Shown: positions 31,571 through 40,900 of the stretch, piece by piece | Layout of the letters: the number at the start of each line of letters is the position of its first letter | How positions within the stretch are numbered: the stretch's first letter is position 1 | From: Fervidifonticultor_A sp037443565 | Lineage (GTDB): Bacteria; Sysuimicrobiota; Sysuimicrobiia; Sysuimicrobiales; Humicultoraceae | DNA: 64,000 nt | Assembly (NCBI GenBank): GCA_037443565.1 | Contig: JBBIOB010000005.1 | Span: forward strand, 36,996 to 100,995 | Direction of reading: 5' to 3' | The notes under the pieces: generated by a model | What the model was told of the DNA's origin: nothing | The model's database searches: none | The model's input: the letters and a program-made list of their open reading frames with translations, nothing else | Position numbers and translations under genes: made by a program

Positions 31571-32656
31571 ATGATCATCTCGGCTCCACTCCTGGCCGGC
31601 CTGGTCGCCCTGCTGGTGACCAATGCGCTGACCCCGCCGATTCGGCGGGTCGCCCGTCGCCTCGGCGCCATCGACTATCCGGGAGGCCGACGGGTCAACA
31701 CGCGGCCGACACCCCGGTTGGGCGGGATGGCCATCTACCTGGGGTTCCTGGCCGCGGCGATCGCGGCCATGGTCGTGACCCGTCCCATCGACTTGGTCCG
31801 GACCGCCACCGAGACGTTCATCCGGATCCCGATCGCGGTGCGGACGGACCAGGCCATCCTCGGCATCATGCTCGGCGGCACGTTTCTGCTGCTCGTCGGC
31901 ATCTACGACGATACCCGCGGGATGCACCCCGGTCTCAAGTTCCTGGCCATGGTGGCCGCGGCCGCGGTCCTGATCCCCTTCGGCCTGGCGACCCAGTTCA
32001 TCACGCATCCGCTGACCGGCGGGATCATCCCGCTGGGACCGTGGGGGGCGGGCTTCACGATCCTCTGGGTTGTGGCGATCGTCAACGTCATCAACTTCAT
32101 CGACGGTCTTGATGGACTGGCGGCCGGAATCGTCGCCATCGCCGGGGTCACCCTCCTGCTCACCGCGGCGGCCAAGGGCGATGTCGTGTCGGTGACGCTC
32201 GCCGCGGCGCTGGTGGGGAGCGCGCTCGGGTTCCTGCGCCACAACTTCAATCCTGCCCGCATCTTCATGGGCGACTCGGGTTCGATGTTCCTGGGCTATG
32301 TGTTGGGTGGGCTCTCGGTGATGGGGCTGTACAAGTCGTACACCGCGATCTCGCTCATCGTACCGATCCTGGCCCTGGGCGTGCCGATCGCCGACACCGC
32401 GTTTGCCATCGTGCGGCGCTGGCGCGGGGGCCGGCCCATCTACCTGCCCGACCGCGGCCACCTGCACCACCGGCTTCTCGACCGCGGGCTCACGCAGCGT
32501 CAGACCGTGGTGTTGCTCTATCTCATCAGCGCCCTGCTGGGGCTCGGCGCGCTCGCGCTCGCCGATGTGAACCGCCCGGCGGCGGTGGTCACGCTGGGCA
32601 TCATCGCCGCGGCCCTGCTCGTCGGCGCACAGCGCATGGGGCTGCTCGCGCGGTGA
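31571..32656 (+). CDS. WecA/TagO-like undecaprenyl-phosphate sugar-1-phosphate transferase
   Basis: 361 residues with about eleven transmembrane helices. Family motifs: RRVNTRPTPRLGGMAIYLGF near residue 40, GIYDDTRGMHPGLKFLAM near 115 (DD metal site), VNVINFIDGLDGLAAG near 175, FMGDSGSMFLGYVLGGL near 235, and a cytoplasmic DRGHLHHRLLDRGLTQRQTV loop near 300, typical of the WecA/TagO rather than MraY group. It loads GlcNAc-1-P onto undecaprenyl phosphate to begin O-antigen, enterobacterial-antigen-like or wall polymers. GTG of the next gene overlaps its stop. Confidence 0.92.
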   Translation: MIISAPLLAGLVALLVTNALTPPIRRVARRLGAIDYPGGRRVNTRPTPRLGGMAIYLGFLAAAIAAMVVTRPIDLVRTATETFIRIPIAVRTDQAILGIMLGGTFLLLVGIYDDTRGMHPGLKFLAMVAAAAVLIPFGLATQFITHPLTGGIIPLGPWGAGFTILWVVAIVNVINFIDGLDGLAAGIVAIAGVTLLLTAAAKGDVVSVTLAAALVGSALGFLRHNFNPARIFMGDSGSMFLGYVLGGLSVMGLYKSYTAISLIVPILALGVPIADTAFAIVRRWRGGRPIYLPDRGHLHHRLLDRGLTQRQTVVLLYLISALLGLGALALADVNRPAAVVTLGIIAAALLVGAQRMGLLAR

Positions 32657-33840
32657 GGGGCCCCCGGCTCCCGATCATGGCCGTGTTCGGGACCCGTCCC
32701 GAGGCGGTGAAGATGGCCCCGGTCATCACGGGCCTGCGGCACAGCCAGGACTTCGAGCCGATCGTCGTCGTGACCGCCCAGCACCGCGAGATGCTCGATC
32801 AGGTGCTGCGCCTCTTTGACATCACCCCCGACCGCGATCTCGACATCATGCTGCCCGCGCAGTCGCTGGCGGACATCACGACGCGGGGTCTGGGACGCCT
32901 CGATCCCGTGATGGCTGACCTGCGGCCGGCGATGGTGCTCGTCCAGGGCGACGCCTCATCCACACTGCTCGGGGCCCTGGCCGCGTTCTACCACAAGATC
33001 CCGATCGGCCACGTCGAGGCCGGGCTCCGCACACACGACAAGTACCGGCCGTTCCCCGAGGAGATGAACCGCCGGCTGACGTCGGCGCTGGCCGACCTGC
33101 ATTTTCCACCGACTCCGCAGGCCAGGGCGAACCTGCTCGCCGAGGGGACGCCGCCGGAGCGGATCTTCGTCACCGGCAACACGGTGATCGACGCCCTGCA
33201 CAGTGTCATCCGGCGGCCTGATGTGACACTGCCGCCCGACCTTCCTCCCCTGGATGGACGCCGCGTCCTGCTCGTGACCACGCATCGCCGGGAGAACTGG
33301 GGCGAGCCGCTCCGGCGGATCCACCTGGCGCTGCTCGACGTGCTGGAGCGATTTCCCGATCTGGTCGTGGTGTTCTCGATGCACCGGAATCCGGCCGTCC
33401 GGCGGGTGGCCCTCGAGGTGCTGGGGGGGCATGCCCGCGTGTCCATCATCGATCCTCCAGACTATGGACCGTGGGTCCGCCTGATGGAGCGCGCCCACCT
33501 GATTCTCACGGACTCCGGGGGTATCCAGGAAGAAGCGCCCGCGCTGGGCGTCCCGGTGCTCGTTGCGCGCGACGTCACGGAGCGCCCCGAAGGGGTGCAG
33601 GCTGGGACCGTCGAGCTCGTCGGCACGTCCCGCGAGACCATCGTGGCGCGCGCCTCGCGGCTGCTGGCTGACCCCGCGGCCCGTGCCGCGATGGCCTCGG
33701 TGCGCAATCCCTATGGCGATGGCCGGGCGGCGTCCCGCATTGTGGAGGCCCTCAGGCTGTGGTTCGGCCGCACGGACGCCCGTCCCGATGAATTCGGCCC
33801 AGGATCAGAACCCCTGGGATCGAACATCCGTATGGTATAA
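32653..33840 (+). CDS. wecB: UDP-GlcNAc 2-epimerase (non-hydrolysing)
   Basis: 395 residues, GTG start overlapping the wecA-like stop. MAVFGTRPEAVKMAPVITGLR at the start, VQGDASSTLLGALAAFYHKIPIGHVEAGLRT near residue 100-125, RPFPEEMNRRLTSALADLHF, and VLLVTTHRRENWGEPL near 205 and LTDSGGIQEEAPALGVPVLVARDVTERPEGV near 285-315 are the classic motifs. It interconverts UDP-GlcNAc and UDP-ManNAc. With the wecA-like gene it suggests a ManNAc-containing surface polymer; later genes are not in the window. The C-terminal ~20 residues after WFGRT are extra. Confidence 0.93.
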   Translation: MRGPRLPIMAVFGTRPEAVKMAPVITGLRHSQDFEPIVVVTAQHREMLDQVLRLFDITPDRDLDIMLPAQSLADITTRGLGRLDPVMADLRPAMVLVQGDASSTLLGALAAFYHKIPIGHVEAGLRTHDKYRPFPEEMNRRLTSALADLHFPPTPQARANLLAEGTPPERIFVTGNTVIDALHSVIRRPDVTLPPDLPPLDGRRVLLVTTHRRENWGEPLRRIHLALLDVLERFPDLVVVFSMHRNPAVRRVALEVLGGHARVSIIDPPDYGPWVRLMERAHLILTDSGGIQEEAPALGVPVLVARDVTERPEGVQAGTVELVGTSRETIVARASRLLADPAARAAMASVRNPYGDGRAASRIVEALRLWFGRTDARPDEFGPGSEPLGSNIRMV

Positions 33841-33841
33841 T
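33833..33841 (+). promoter_or_regulatory. Extended -10 promoter with perfect TATAAT
   Basis: TGGTATAAT (TG, one base, TATAAT) overlaps the end of wecB and lies 13 bases before the next ATG, predicting a leader of about seven bases. It probably starts the long outer-membrane biogenesis transcript. No clear -35. Confidence 0.6.
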
Positions 33842-33854
33842 TGGGTGACGTGCC

Positions 33855-34166
33855 ATGCGCACAGGCATGATGAGGGGCCTCGCGGCTGGTGGGATCATCG
33901 CGGCGGTGGCCGCCGTGGCGATCGGGGCCCCGGCACAGCTCGTGGACGTCAAGGCCACCCTGCGCGGCGAGGTCCTGCCCGAAGACCTCGTGCGGGCAGG
34001 TGACGACGTGTCCGAGGGCGCGCCGCTGGTCTACGTCAGGACGCAGACCGGCCGCGGCGTGGCGGCGCGCGCGCCGACCGATGGTCGCGTCGTCGAGGTC
34101 CTTGTCAGACCCGGTACGGTGATTCGCGAGCTTGGCACCGTGGTCGCCCGCCTCGATCCGAAATAG
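33855..34166 (+). CDS. Small membrane-anchored lipoyl/biotinyl-like fold protein
   Basis: 103 residues. An N-terminal helix (GLAAGGIIAAVAAVAIGA) anchors or exports it. The rest reads as a barrel-sandwich hybrid: VKATLRGEVLPEDLVRAGDDVSEGAPLVYVRT, then GVAARAPTDGRVVEVLVRPGTVIRELGTVVARLDP, as in periplasmic adaptor proteins. No lysine is in the hairpin, so it is not lipoylated or biotinylated. It resembles one arm of an adaptor without the coiled coil. It precedes two S55 proteins; no function is known. Confidence 0.6.
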   Translation: MRTGMMRGLAAGGIIAAVAAVAIGAPAQLVDVKATLRGEVLPEDLVRAGDDVSEGAPLVYVRTQTGRGVAARAPTDGRVVEVLVRPGTVIRELGTVVARLDPK

Positions 34167-34272
34167 GCTCCCACTCGAGCCCGGTTCTCTCTATGCGTGC
34201 ATGCGCGGCGGGGTGTGCCGCGCCGCGCGTGCGTTCGTCCCACCACCCGCCTCCGCGAAAGGGGGACGCCGT

Positions 34273-36054
34273 GTGAGACGCATGTGGATCGCGCTGACGC
34301 TGATCCTGGTGCTTGGTCTGCCGGTCGGCCATCAGGCCGCCGCGCAGCCGGCGACCATGCCGGTCGCCGAGATCAGGCCCGGGATGCGAGGGATCGGCAA
34401 GACGGTGATCGCAGGCCAGCGGATCGACGAGTTCGGATTTGAAGTGATGGACGTGTTGCAGTCGGGCGGCGGGCCGATCGGCGCCGACCGGTTGATCATG
34501 TTCCGGATGTTCGGCCCGCTGGTCGACCAGACCGGCGGATCCGCGGCCGGCATGAGCGGCAGCCCGATGTACATCAACGGCCGGCTGATCGGCGCGCTGT
34601 CCGCGGCGTTCATCTGGCAGACTCCCCGGCGGGACATCGCGCTGGCCACACCCATTCACGAGATGCTGAAGGTCCTCGAGCGCCGATCTTCCGGCGCGCC
34701 GGCCCCCGTGTATCGCGCGACGCGGCCCCACGTCATCGGCGGCCGGGTCGTCGACCAGGTGGTGGTGGCGCCCGATCCGCTGCTGGTCCGGCCCATCGTG
34801 GCAGCGCTCCCTCCCGGCGTGGCGGTGGCCGCCCCCGCGACCATCGCGTTCTCCCGGGGGCTGAGTCCGCGCGCCAACCGCATCCTTGCTGATACACTGG
34901 CCCCAGCAGGATACGAGATCCTGCAGGGGCACGGCGGCCGCGCCGACTTTGCGGCGCAGCCGATTGAGCCCGGGAGTTCGATCGGCATCCAGCAGGTCCG
35001 GGGCGACGTGGACTTCGGCGGGATCTGCACGGTGACCACGCGTGTCGCCAACCGGATCCTCGTGTGCGGCCATCCCTGGGAGAACACCGGGGATGTGGAG
35101 TACATTCTCACGGCGTCGGAAGTCGTGACCGTGGTGCGGACCATGCCGCGGCCGTTCAAGGTGGGCAACCTGGGCGAGATCATCGGTGTGATCGACCAGG
35201 ACCGGGGCGCGGCGGTGGCCGCGACCCTGGGGCGCCTGCCCCGCCTGTTCAACGTGCGCGTGGTCGTGACCGACCAGGACACCGGATCCCGCGTCGAGGT
35301 CGGCGCGCAGATGGTCCGGCGCCGCGACATGGCCCGGCTGTTCGCGCCGCTCGTGGCGTTGTCGGCGATCGAGCGGGCGCGAAACCAGGCCCGAGGCGAG
35401 GGCACGGCGATCACCAAGCTGACGCTGCGGGCGCGGGGGCTGCCCTCGCCGATCGTGCGGGAGAACACATTCTACAGTACGCAGGATGTGGCCACGGCCG
35501 CGGTGCTCGACATCGTCGACGCGATGGAGCTCGCCTTCTACAACGACCTGCGCGCACTTGTCCCCTATGACCTCACGGTCGAGACTGTGCTCACCGCGAA
35601 GCGGCAGACCGCCTCGATCGTGGACGCCGAGGTGTTCTCGCGCGAGGTCGCGCCGGGAAGCGTGCTGCGCGTGCGCGTCACGCTGCGGCCCTACCTCTCG
35701 GAGACCCCGGTCACCCGGATCGTCGAAGTGCCTGTGCCCCGGGACTTCCCCCGCGGTCCGGCGTTTGTCGCGGTGCGGTCGGCGGGCGTGGACGCGCCCG
35801 GCATTCCCGTCGAAGCGCAGCTCGGCCGCGCGCTGAGCGGAGAGCCGGTGCCGTGGGGCGTCAACAGCCTCGAGACGGCCCTGCGGCTGTTCGAGAACTT
35901 CGGCAAGAACACCGACCTGTTCGTGCGGATCCAGCCGTTCGGCCTGCCGACCACGGCCACGGACTTCACCCAGTTCGATGTGCCGGCCGGTCGGACGCTG
36001 CCGACCGACTGGGTGATCCAGGGCGCCGAGCGGATTCCGATCGTTGTGCGGTGA
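34273..36054 (+). CDS. Exported S55 (SpoIVB) peptidase domain protein, copy 1
   Basis: 593 residues from GTG 34273 (GGGGG seven bases upstream; ATG 34282 also possible). Signal peptide WIALTLILVLGLPVGHQAAAQ. The S55 signature is clear: PVAEIRPGMRGIGKTVIAG near residue 28 and the Ser motif GGSAAGMSGSPMYINGRLIGALSAAF near 95. A His lies later in LVCGHPWENTGDVEYI near 265. A beta-rich C-terminal part follows. In SpoIVB the His (GH) precedes the Ser (GMSGS); here the order is reversed, as in related proteins of Acidobacteria and Myxococcota. Target is unknown. A homologue follows directly. Confidence 0.82.
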   Translation: MRRMWIALTLILVLGLPVGHQAAAQPATMPVAEIRPGMRGIGKTVIAGQRIDEFGFEVMDVLQSGGGPIGADRLIMFRMFGPLVDQTGGSAAGMSGSPMYINGRLIGALSAAFIWQTPRRDIALATPIHEMLKVLERRSSGAPAPVYRATRPHVIGGRVVDQVVVAPDPLLVRPIVAALPPGVAVAAPATIAFSRGLSPRANRILADTLAPAGYEILQGHGGRADFAAQPIEPGSSIGIQQVRGDVDFGGICTVTTRVANRILVCGHPWENTGDVEYILTASEVVTVVRTMPRPFKVGNLGEIIGVIDQDRGAAVAATLGRLPRLFNVRVVVTDQDTGSRVEVGAQMVRRRDMARLFAPLVALSAIERARNQARGEGTAITKLTLRARGLPSPIVRENTFYSTQDVATAAVLDIVDAMELAFYNDLRALVPYDLTVETVLTAKRQTASIVDAEVFSREVAPGSVLRVRVTLRPYLSETPVTRIVEVPVPRDFPRGPAFVAVRSAGVDAPGIPVEAQLGRALSGEPVPWGVNSLETALRLFENFGKNTDLFVRIQPFGLPTTATDFTQFDVPAGRTLPTDWVIQGAERIPIVVR

Positions 36055-36107
36055 CGCGCGCCGCGGGTGCGGGTTGATTGAGAGGACCCTCGGGGAGTGA
36101 AGCGCGT

Positions 36108-37889
36108 ATGACGAAGGGCGTCGTCCTGGGCTGGCTGGTGATCGTGGCGATCGCGCTGGCGCCGGCGGGTTTGGCCGCCGGGCCCGCCGAGTTCATGCCG
36201 CTCTCCGAGGTGCGCCCCGGCATGCGCGGCGAGGCGCGCACGGTGGTGCGCGGCACGACGGTCGAGCGGTTCGACGTCGAGGTGCTGTCCGTCGTCCCTG
36301 GGTCGGGACCGGTCGGCGACCTCATCCTCATCCGGGCGTCGGGACCGGTGATCCAGCGCACGGGCGGGATCGCAGCCGGCATGAGTGGGAGCCCGGTCTA
36401 CCTCCAGGGGCGGCTTGCCGGCGCGATCGGTTTCGGATGGGCGTTCTCCGAACACTCGCTGGGCCTGGTGACGCCCATCGCCTACATGCTGCGGGCCCTG
36501 CCCGGTGCGCGCGCCGGAGCCGACCGCGCAGTCGTGCACCAGGCGTCGGGCGACGACCGGATTCTGCCATCACCTGTGACTGTAGGAGGCCGGACGATCA
36601 CCCGTGTGGCGATCGCGCCGAGCGCCGGTGCGGCTGCGACGACGGCGACGCGGACTCCCGGGGTCGCGGTGATGGTGCCGCTCGCAAGGCCCCTCCTGGT
36701 GTCCGGGATGAGCCCGCGGGTGCTGCAACTCCTCCGCGGTGAGCTCGATCCGCTCGGGCTGACCCTGGTCGAGGGCGCGGCTGGCGCGTCGACAGACGCG
36801 CGCCCCACGCTTGTTCCCGGCAGCGCGGTCGGCGTGCAGCTCATGCGGGGAGACCTGAACGCGGTGGCCATCGGAACGCTGACCTACCGGCAGGGTAACG
36901 CGATTGTCGCGTTCGGCCACCCGCTGCTCAACCGGGGATCGACGGGCTACCTGCTGACGCCGGCGGTGATCCACGAGGTCGTCAGGAGCACGGCGTTTCC
37001 ATTCAAAGTGGGATCGGCCGGTGCGCCCGTCGGCATCGTGACCGAGGACCGGCGGGCCGCTATCGGCGGCCGGATCGGCGTGCTGCCGCCGCTGGTGGCG
37101 GTCCGCGTGAGCGTGACCGACCGTGACCGCGGGCGAACGGCCATGATGGGCACGCGCGTCATCAACGACCGGCAGCTGGGACCGCTGCTGGCGGTCGCGG
37201 CGGCGATGGAGGCCGTGGATCGCGTGCTCGACCGCATCGGCGAAGGCACGGCGCACGTCCGGCTGACGCTGCGGGCACGGGGTCTCGCCGGGCCCGTCGT
37301 GCGCGAGAACACGTTCTACCATGCCCGCGACATCGGCTCGGCCGGGCTGCTTGAACTGCCCGAAGCGCTGCGCCTGCTCTTCGCCAACGAGTTTGTCGAG
37401 ACCGGGCCGGTGGACGTGCTCGTCGAGGCCGAGATCGAGCGGACCCGCCAGACAGCGAGCATCACCGAGGCCACCGTTGATACCCCCCGCGTCCGCCGCG
37501 GAGGGACCGTCGTGGTCGGTGCCATCTTGCGGCCGTTCCAGGGTCCCGCGATCACGCGCACCATCGACGTGAGGGTTCCCGAGGGATTCCCCGCCGGCCC
37601 GGCGACGGTGCTCGTCAGGGCGGGCGGCCGGCCGATGCCGGAGCAGGGGCTCGCCGCGCTCCTGGCCGCCGAGCCGGTTGAATCCCCGGCGGCGTCCATG
37701 TCCGCGCAGCTGGCCGGCTTCAGCGAGCGCGACCGGAATACCGACCTGATTGTCGAACTGATTCCTGGTGCCGCCCGTATTCCGGGGGGATCAGGGGATC
37801 AGGCAGTGCAGACCGTCCGGGTCCGGACGGCGACCTCGTGGGTGGTCCGCGGCCGCACGCAGCTTGCCGTGACCGTGGATCCCCAGTAA
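36108..37889 (+). CDS. Exported S55 (SpoIVB) peptidase domain protein, copy 2
   Basis: 593 residues from ATG 36108 (GGGGAG upstream), the same length as copy 1. Signal peptide VVLGWLVIVAIALAPAGLAAG. S55 signature MPLSEVRPGMRGEARTVVRG near residue 28, Ser motif GGIAAGMSGSPVYLQGRLAGAIGFGWAF near 90, then IVAFGHPLLNRGSTGYLLTPA near 268. Both copies share VRENTFY and TRQTASI segments in the C-terminal half, so they are tandem paralogues with clear divergence. It sits between copy 1 and tamB within the envelope cluster, which suggests a role in outer-membrane maintenance, not sporulation. Confidence 0.82.
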   Translation: MTKGVVLGWLVIVAIALAPAGLAAGPAEFMPLSEVRPGMRGEARTVVRGTTVERFDVEVLSVVPGSGPVGDLILIRASGPVIQRTGGIAAGMSGSPVYLQGRLAGAIGFGWAFSEHSLGLVTPIAYMLRALPGARAGADRAVVHQASGDDRILPSPVTVGGRTITRVAIAPSAGAAATTATRTPGVAVMVPLARPLLVSGMSPRVLQLLRGELDPLGLTLVEGAAGASTDARPTLVPGSAVGVQLMRGDLNAVAIGTLTYRQGNAIVAFGHPLLNRGSTGYLLTPAVIHEVVRSTAFPFKVGSAGAPVGIVTEDRRAAIGGRIGVLPPLVAVRVSVTDRDRGRTAMMGTRVINDRQLGPLLAVAAAMEAVDRVLDRIGEGTAHVRLTLRARGLAGPVVRENTFYHARDIGSAGLLELPEALRLLFANEFVETGPVDVLVEAEIERTRQTASITEATVDTPRVRRGGTVVVGAILRPFQGPAITRTIDVRVPEGFPAGPATVLVRAGGRPMPEQGLAALLAAEPVESPAASMSAQLAGFSERDRNTDLIVELIPGAARIPGGSGDQAVQTVRVRTATSWVVRGRTQLAVTVDPQ

Positions 37890-37911
37890 CTGCTTGCAGG
37901 AGGAGCTCCTG

Positions 37912-40900
37912 GTGCGCGGACGCGCGGGCGCCGCGACGGCCCTCATCGCCGCCCTTATCGTGCTCCTGGCTGTCGCCGGTGCCGGCGTTTGGCTGGTCGG
38001 CGCGGCGGCGCAGCGGATGCGCGAGATGGCCACGGTGGCGCTGACCGCTGCGGTGCAGCGCGATGTGTCCATCGGAAGCGTCTCCGGCGACCCCTGGCGC
38101 GGACTGGTCTTCGAGGACGTGCGCCTCGCGCCCCGGCCGCCTGAGGATGCGGTGCCGATCCAGGCCCGCCGCATCACAGTCCACCTGGACCTTCGGGCGG
38201 CGGTCGCCGGTGTGTTGGGCCGGCGCGGAGTCGGCCCCAGCGTGGCGGCCAGCATCAGTCAGATCGTCGTGGACGATCCCGTGCTGCGCCTCATGCGCGA
38301 CGAGGCAGGCGCGTGGAGCGTCGGCCGCCTCCTGCCTCCGCAACCCACCGGCGCGGCCCCGGCAGGATTCGCCGGACGGATCATCATCCTCAACGGGACG
38401 GTGCTCTTCACCGACCGGCATCACGTGGCCCCGCGCGTCTTCGCAGCCCGGTTTGCGGACGTGAACGGGACCGCGGAGTTCTCTGCCGGTCGGCTGACCC
38501 TGCGCGCAGCGTTCGTGGAGGAGCGCGGAAACCAGCGCACGGCCGGGCGTGCGACCGGCGCCTATCTGCTCGACCGACAGCTCCTCGATCTCGATCTCGA
38601 CATCTCGGGGGTCGATGCCGCGGCGTGGGGATCGTACCTGCTTGCCACCCCGACGTTCCGCATCACGGGCGGGGTGGCCGACGGGCAGGTGCACCTCCTG
38701 CGCGCGCCCACCGGATCCGCGGTCGACTTCTCAGGCCGTCTCGTGGTCCGCGACGGCGCCGCGTCGTTCCCCGGACGCCCGGCGTCCGTGTCGCGTGTGA
38801 GCGGTGAGATTCGGTTCAGCAACCGCCTGATCAGCACTCCGGGTCTGCGCGGAGTGCTCAACGGGTCCTGGGTAGACGTTCGCGGGGAGGTGAGCTTCCA
38901 CGGCGAGCCGCGGATGGACATCGCCGCCCGCTCAGGCGCGGCGAGCCTGAGCGCCCTGGGCCGGCTGTTCTTCCCGGCCCTCGTGCCGAGGTTGTCGGGG
39001 ACGGTTCGGGGGGAGGTCCGGATCACCGGGACGGCCAGCACGCCTCGGATTCAGGGCCGCATCGACCATGCCGCGGGGCAGTTCGACCGCCAGGACTTCG
39101 AGCAGGCCTCGGCCGACGTGGCGATGTATGGCGGTCTGTTCAGCCTGACCGGCGGGCGCGGCCGCGTGGCAGGCGCTCGGATCGCCGGCGATGGCCTCTG
39201 GACGCTGGGGGAGCCGGACTACTTCCTGTCAGTTGATGTCCAGGGGGCGGAGGCATCCCTGGTCCGGCGATGGGTGCCGGCTGATGTGCCGGCCTTTGAT
39301 GGACGCGTCAGCGGGACGCTGGTCGCGGCGCAGCGGCCGGCAGGACTCGGCGTCGCCGGTCACGCCTCGCTGGCCGGCGGCCGGGTGGGCGGCGCATCGC
39401 TGGAGTCGTTCGATGCCTCATTCCGGTACGATCCGTCGGGCCTGGCCGTGGATTACGTCCGGGTCCGGTCCGGTGACATGAAGGCGTCGGCGACCGGGCG
39501 CCTCGGATCGGACGGGCGGCTGCACCTCGACATCCTGGCCAGGGTCCCCCGTGTGGACGCGCTGCCGCTGCCGCCCCGCCTCGGCGAGGTCAGCGGATGG
39601 GTCGATGTCGCCGGGCGCGTGTCCGGGACGATGGCCGCCCCCGAACTCCGCGGATTTGCCCAGGCCGGCGACGTCCGCGTGGCAGGGCTGTCCTTCAACT
39701 CGGCGTCCTCACCCTTCATCGCCCGGACAGACGGGGTCCGCCTCGACGGGGCGCGGGCCCGGTCGGGGTACGCGCGCTACGGGGCTTCCGGCGACATCGC
39801 CTGGGGGGGTGCCGGTCGGCTCGCGCTCGACCTCGACGCCGGGCGCGTGCCGATCGCGGACCTCTCCAGGCTCTCCGGCGCCGAGGTGTCTGCCACGGGC
39901 CTGTTGGATGCGCATGTCCGTCTCGAGGGGTCGTTGGCGAGTCCGTTGGCGGGCGGCTCGCTGGCCGCGCGCGATGCCGCGGCATTCGGTCAGGCGATTG
40001 ACGAAGCCCGGGCCGCGTTCCAGTGGGACGGCCGCCGCCTGGTCATCGCCGGTGCCTCCGCGAGGCGTGACGATTCGGTGGTGCGTCTTGCCGGGACCTT
40101 CGACCGGGTGAGCGGGTTCAACCTCGATCTGCTGGCGCAGGACGTCGATGTGCGGGACCTCGCGCTGCCACCGATCGGCCCGACGCGCATCGACGGCCGC
40201 GTCGACGCGATCGGTCGGATCACAGGTCCGCTGGCATCGCCCGCGGTCACGATCGAAGCCGCCTCGTCCAGCATGCGGATCAACTTCCTGCGGTTCGACC
40301 GCGTCGCGGGCGCCATGCGGTGGGAGGGTCGGACGCTCACGTTCGACCCGCTGGCGCTGCGCGTCAACGGTGAACAGTACGACCTCAGGGGGAGCGTCGT
40401 CCTTGGGGCTGATCCCACGCTGTCCCTGGTCTCCACGGTCGCGGACGGCCGGTTGTCGACGCTGCTGGGCCTGGCGGGCACGCGCCTCGGGATTCCCTTC
40501 GACGGGATCATCACCGGGACGGCATCCCTCGACGGGCCCATCGCCAACCCACGCGCGCGGCTGGACCTCGCGCTGTCGTCGGGACGCCTGGGCACCATGC
40601 CGGCCTCCGGACGCGTCGACCTGTCCCTGGCTGAGGGCAGCGTCACGATCCAGGACCTGGAGTTCTCGATCGACCGGGGCCGGATCGCGGCCACGGGCCG
40701 GTACGACCTCGGCGGCACGAGTCAGATCGAGGTGAGCGGCGCAGAGCTGCCGGTCGATGTGCTGCGGCCCCTGCTGCGGCTGCGCCGTCCCCTGCTCGGC
40801 CGGATGGATTTCACCGTGCAGCTCGGCGGGACGCTCGCGGCCCCTGACCTCGGCCTCGATCTCGAGGTGACCAGAGGGGGGGTGGAAGGCGCCGTGTTTG

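Noticed and set aside
30938..32470. Long minus-strand open frame (510 codons) across prs and the wecA-like gene
   Set aside because: It is a GC-rich shadow of two well-recognised plus-strand genes, with low-complexity His/Arg/Asp-rich composition and no domain.
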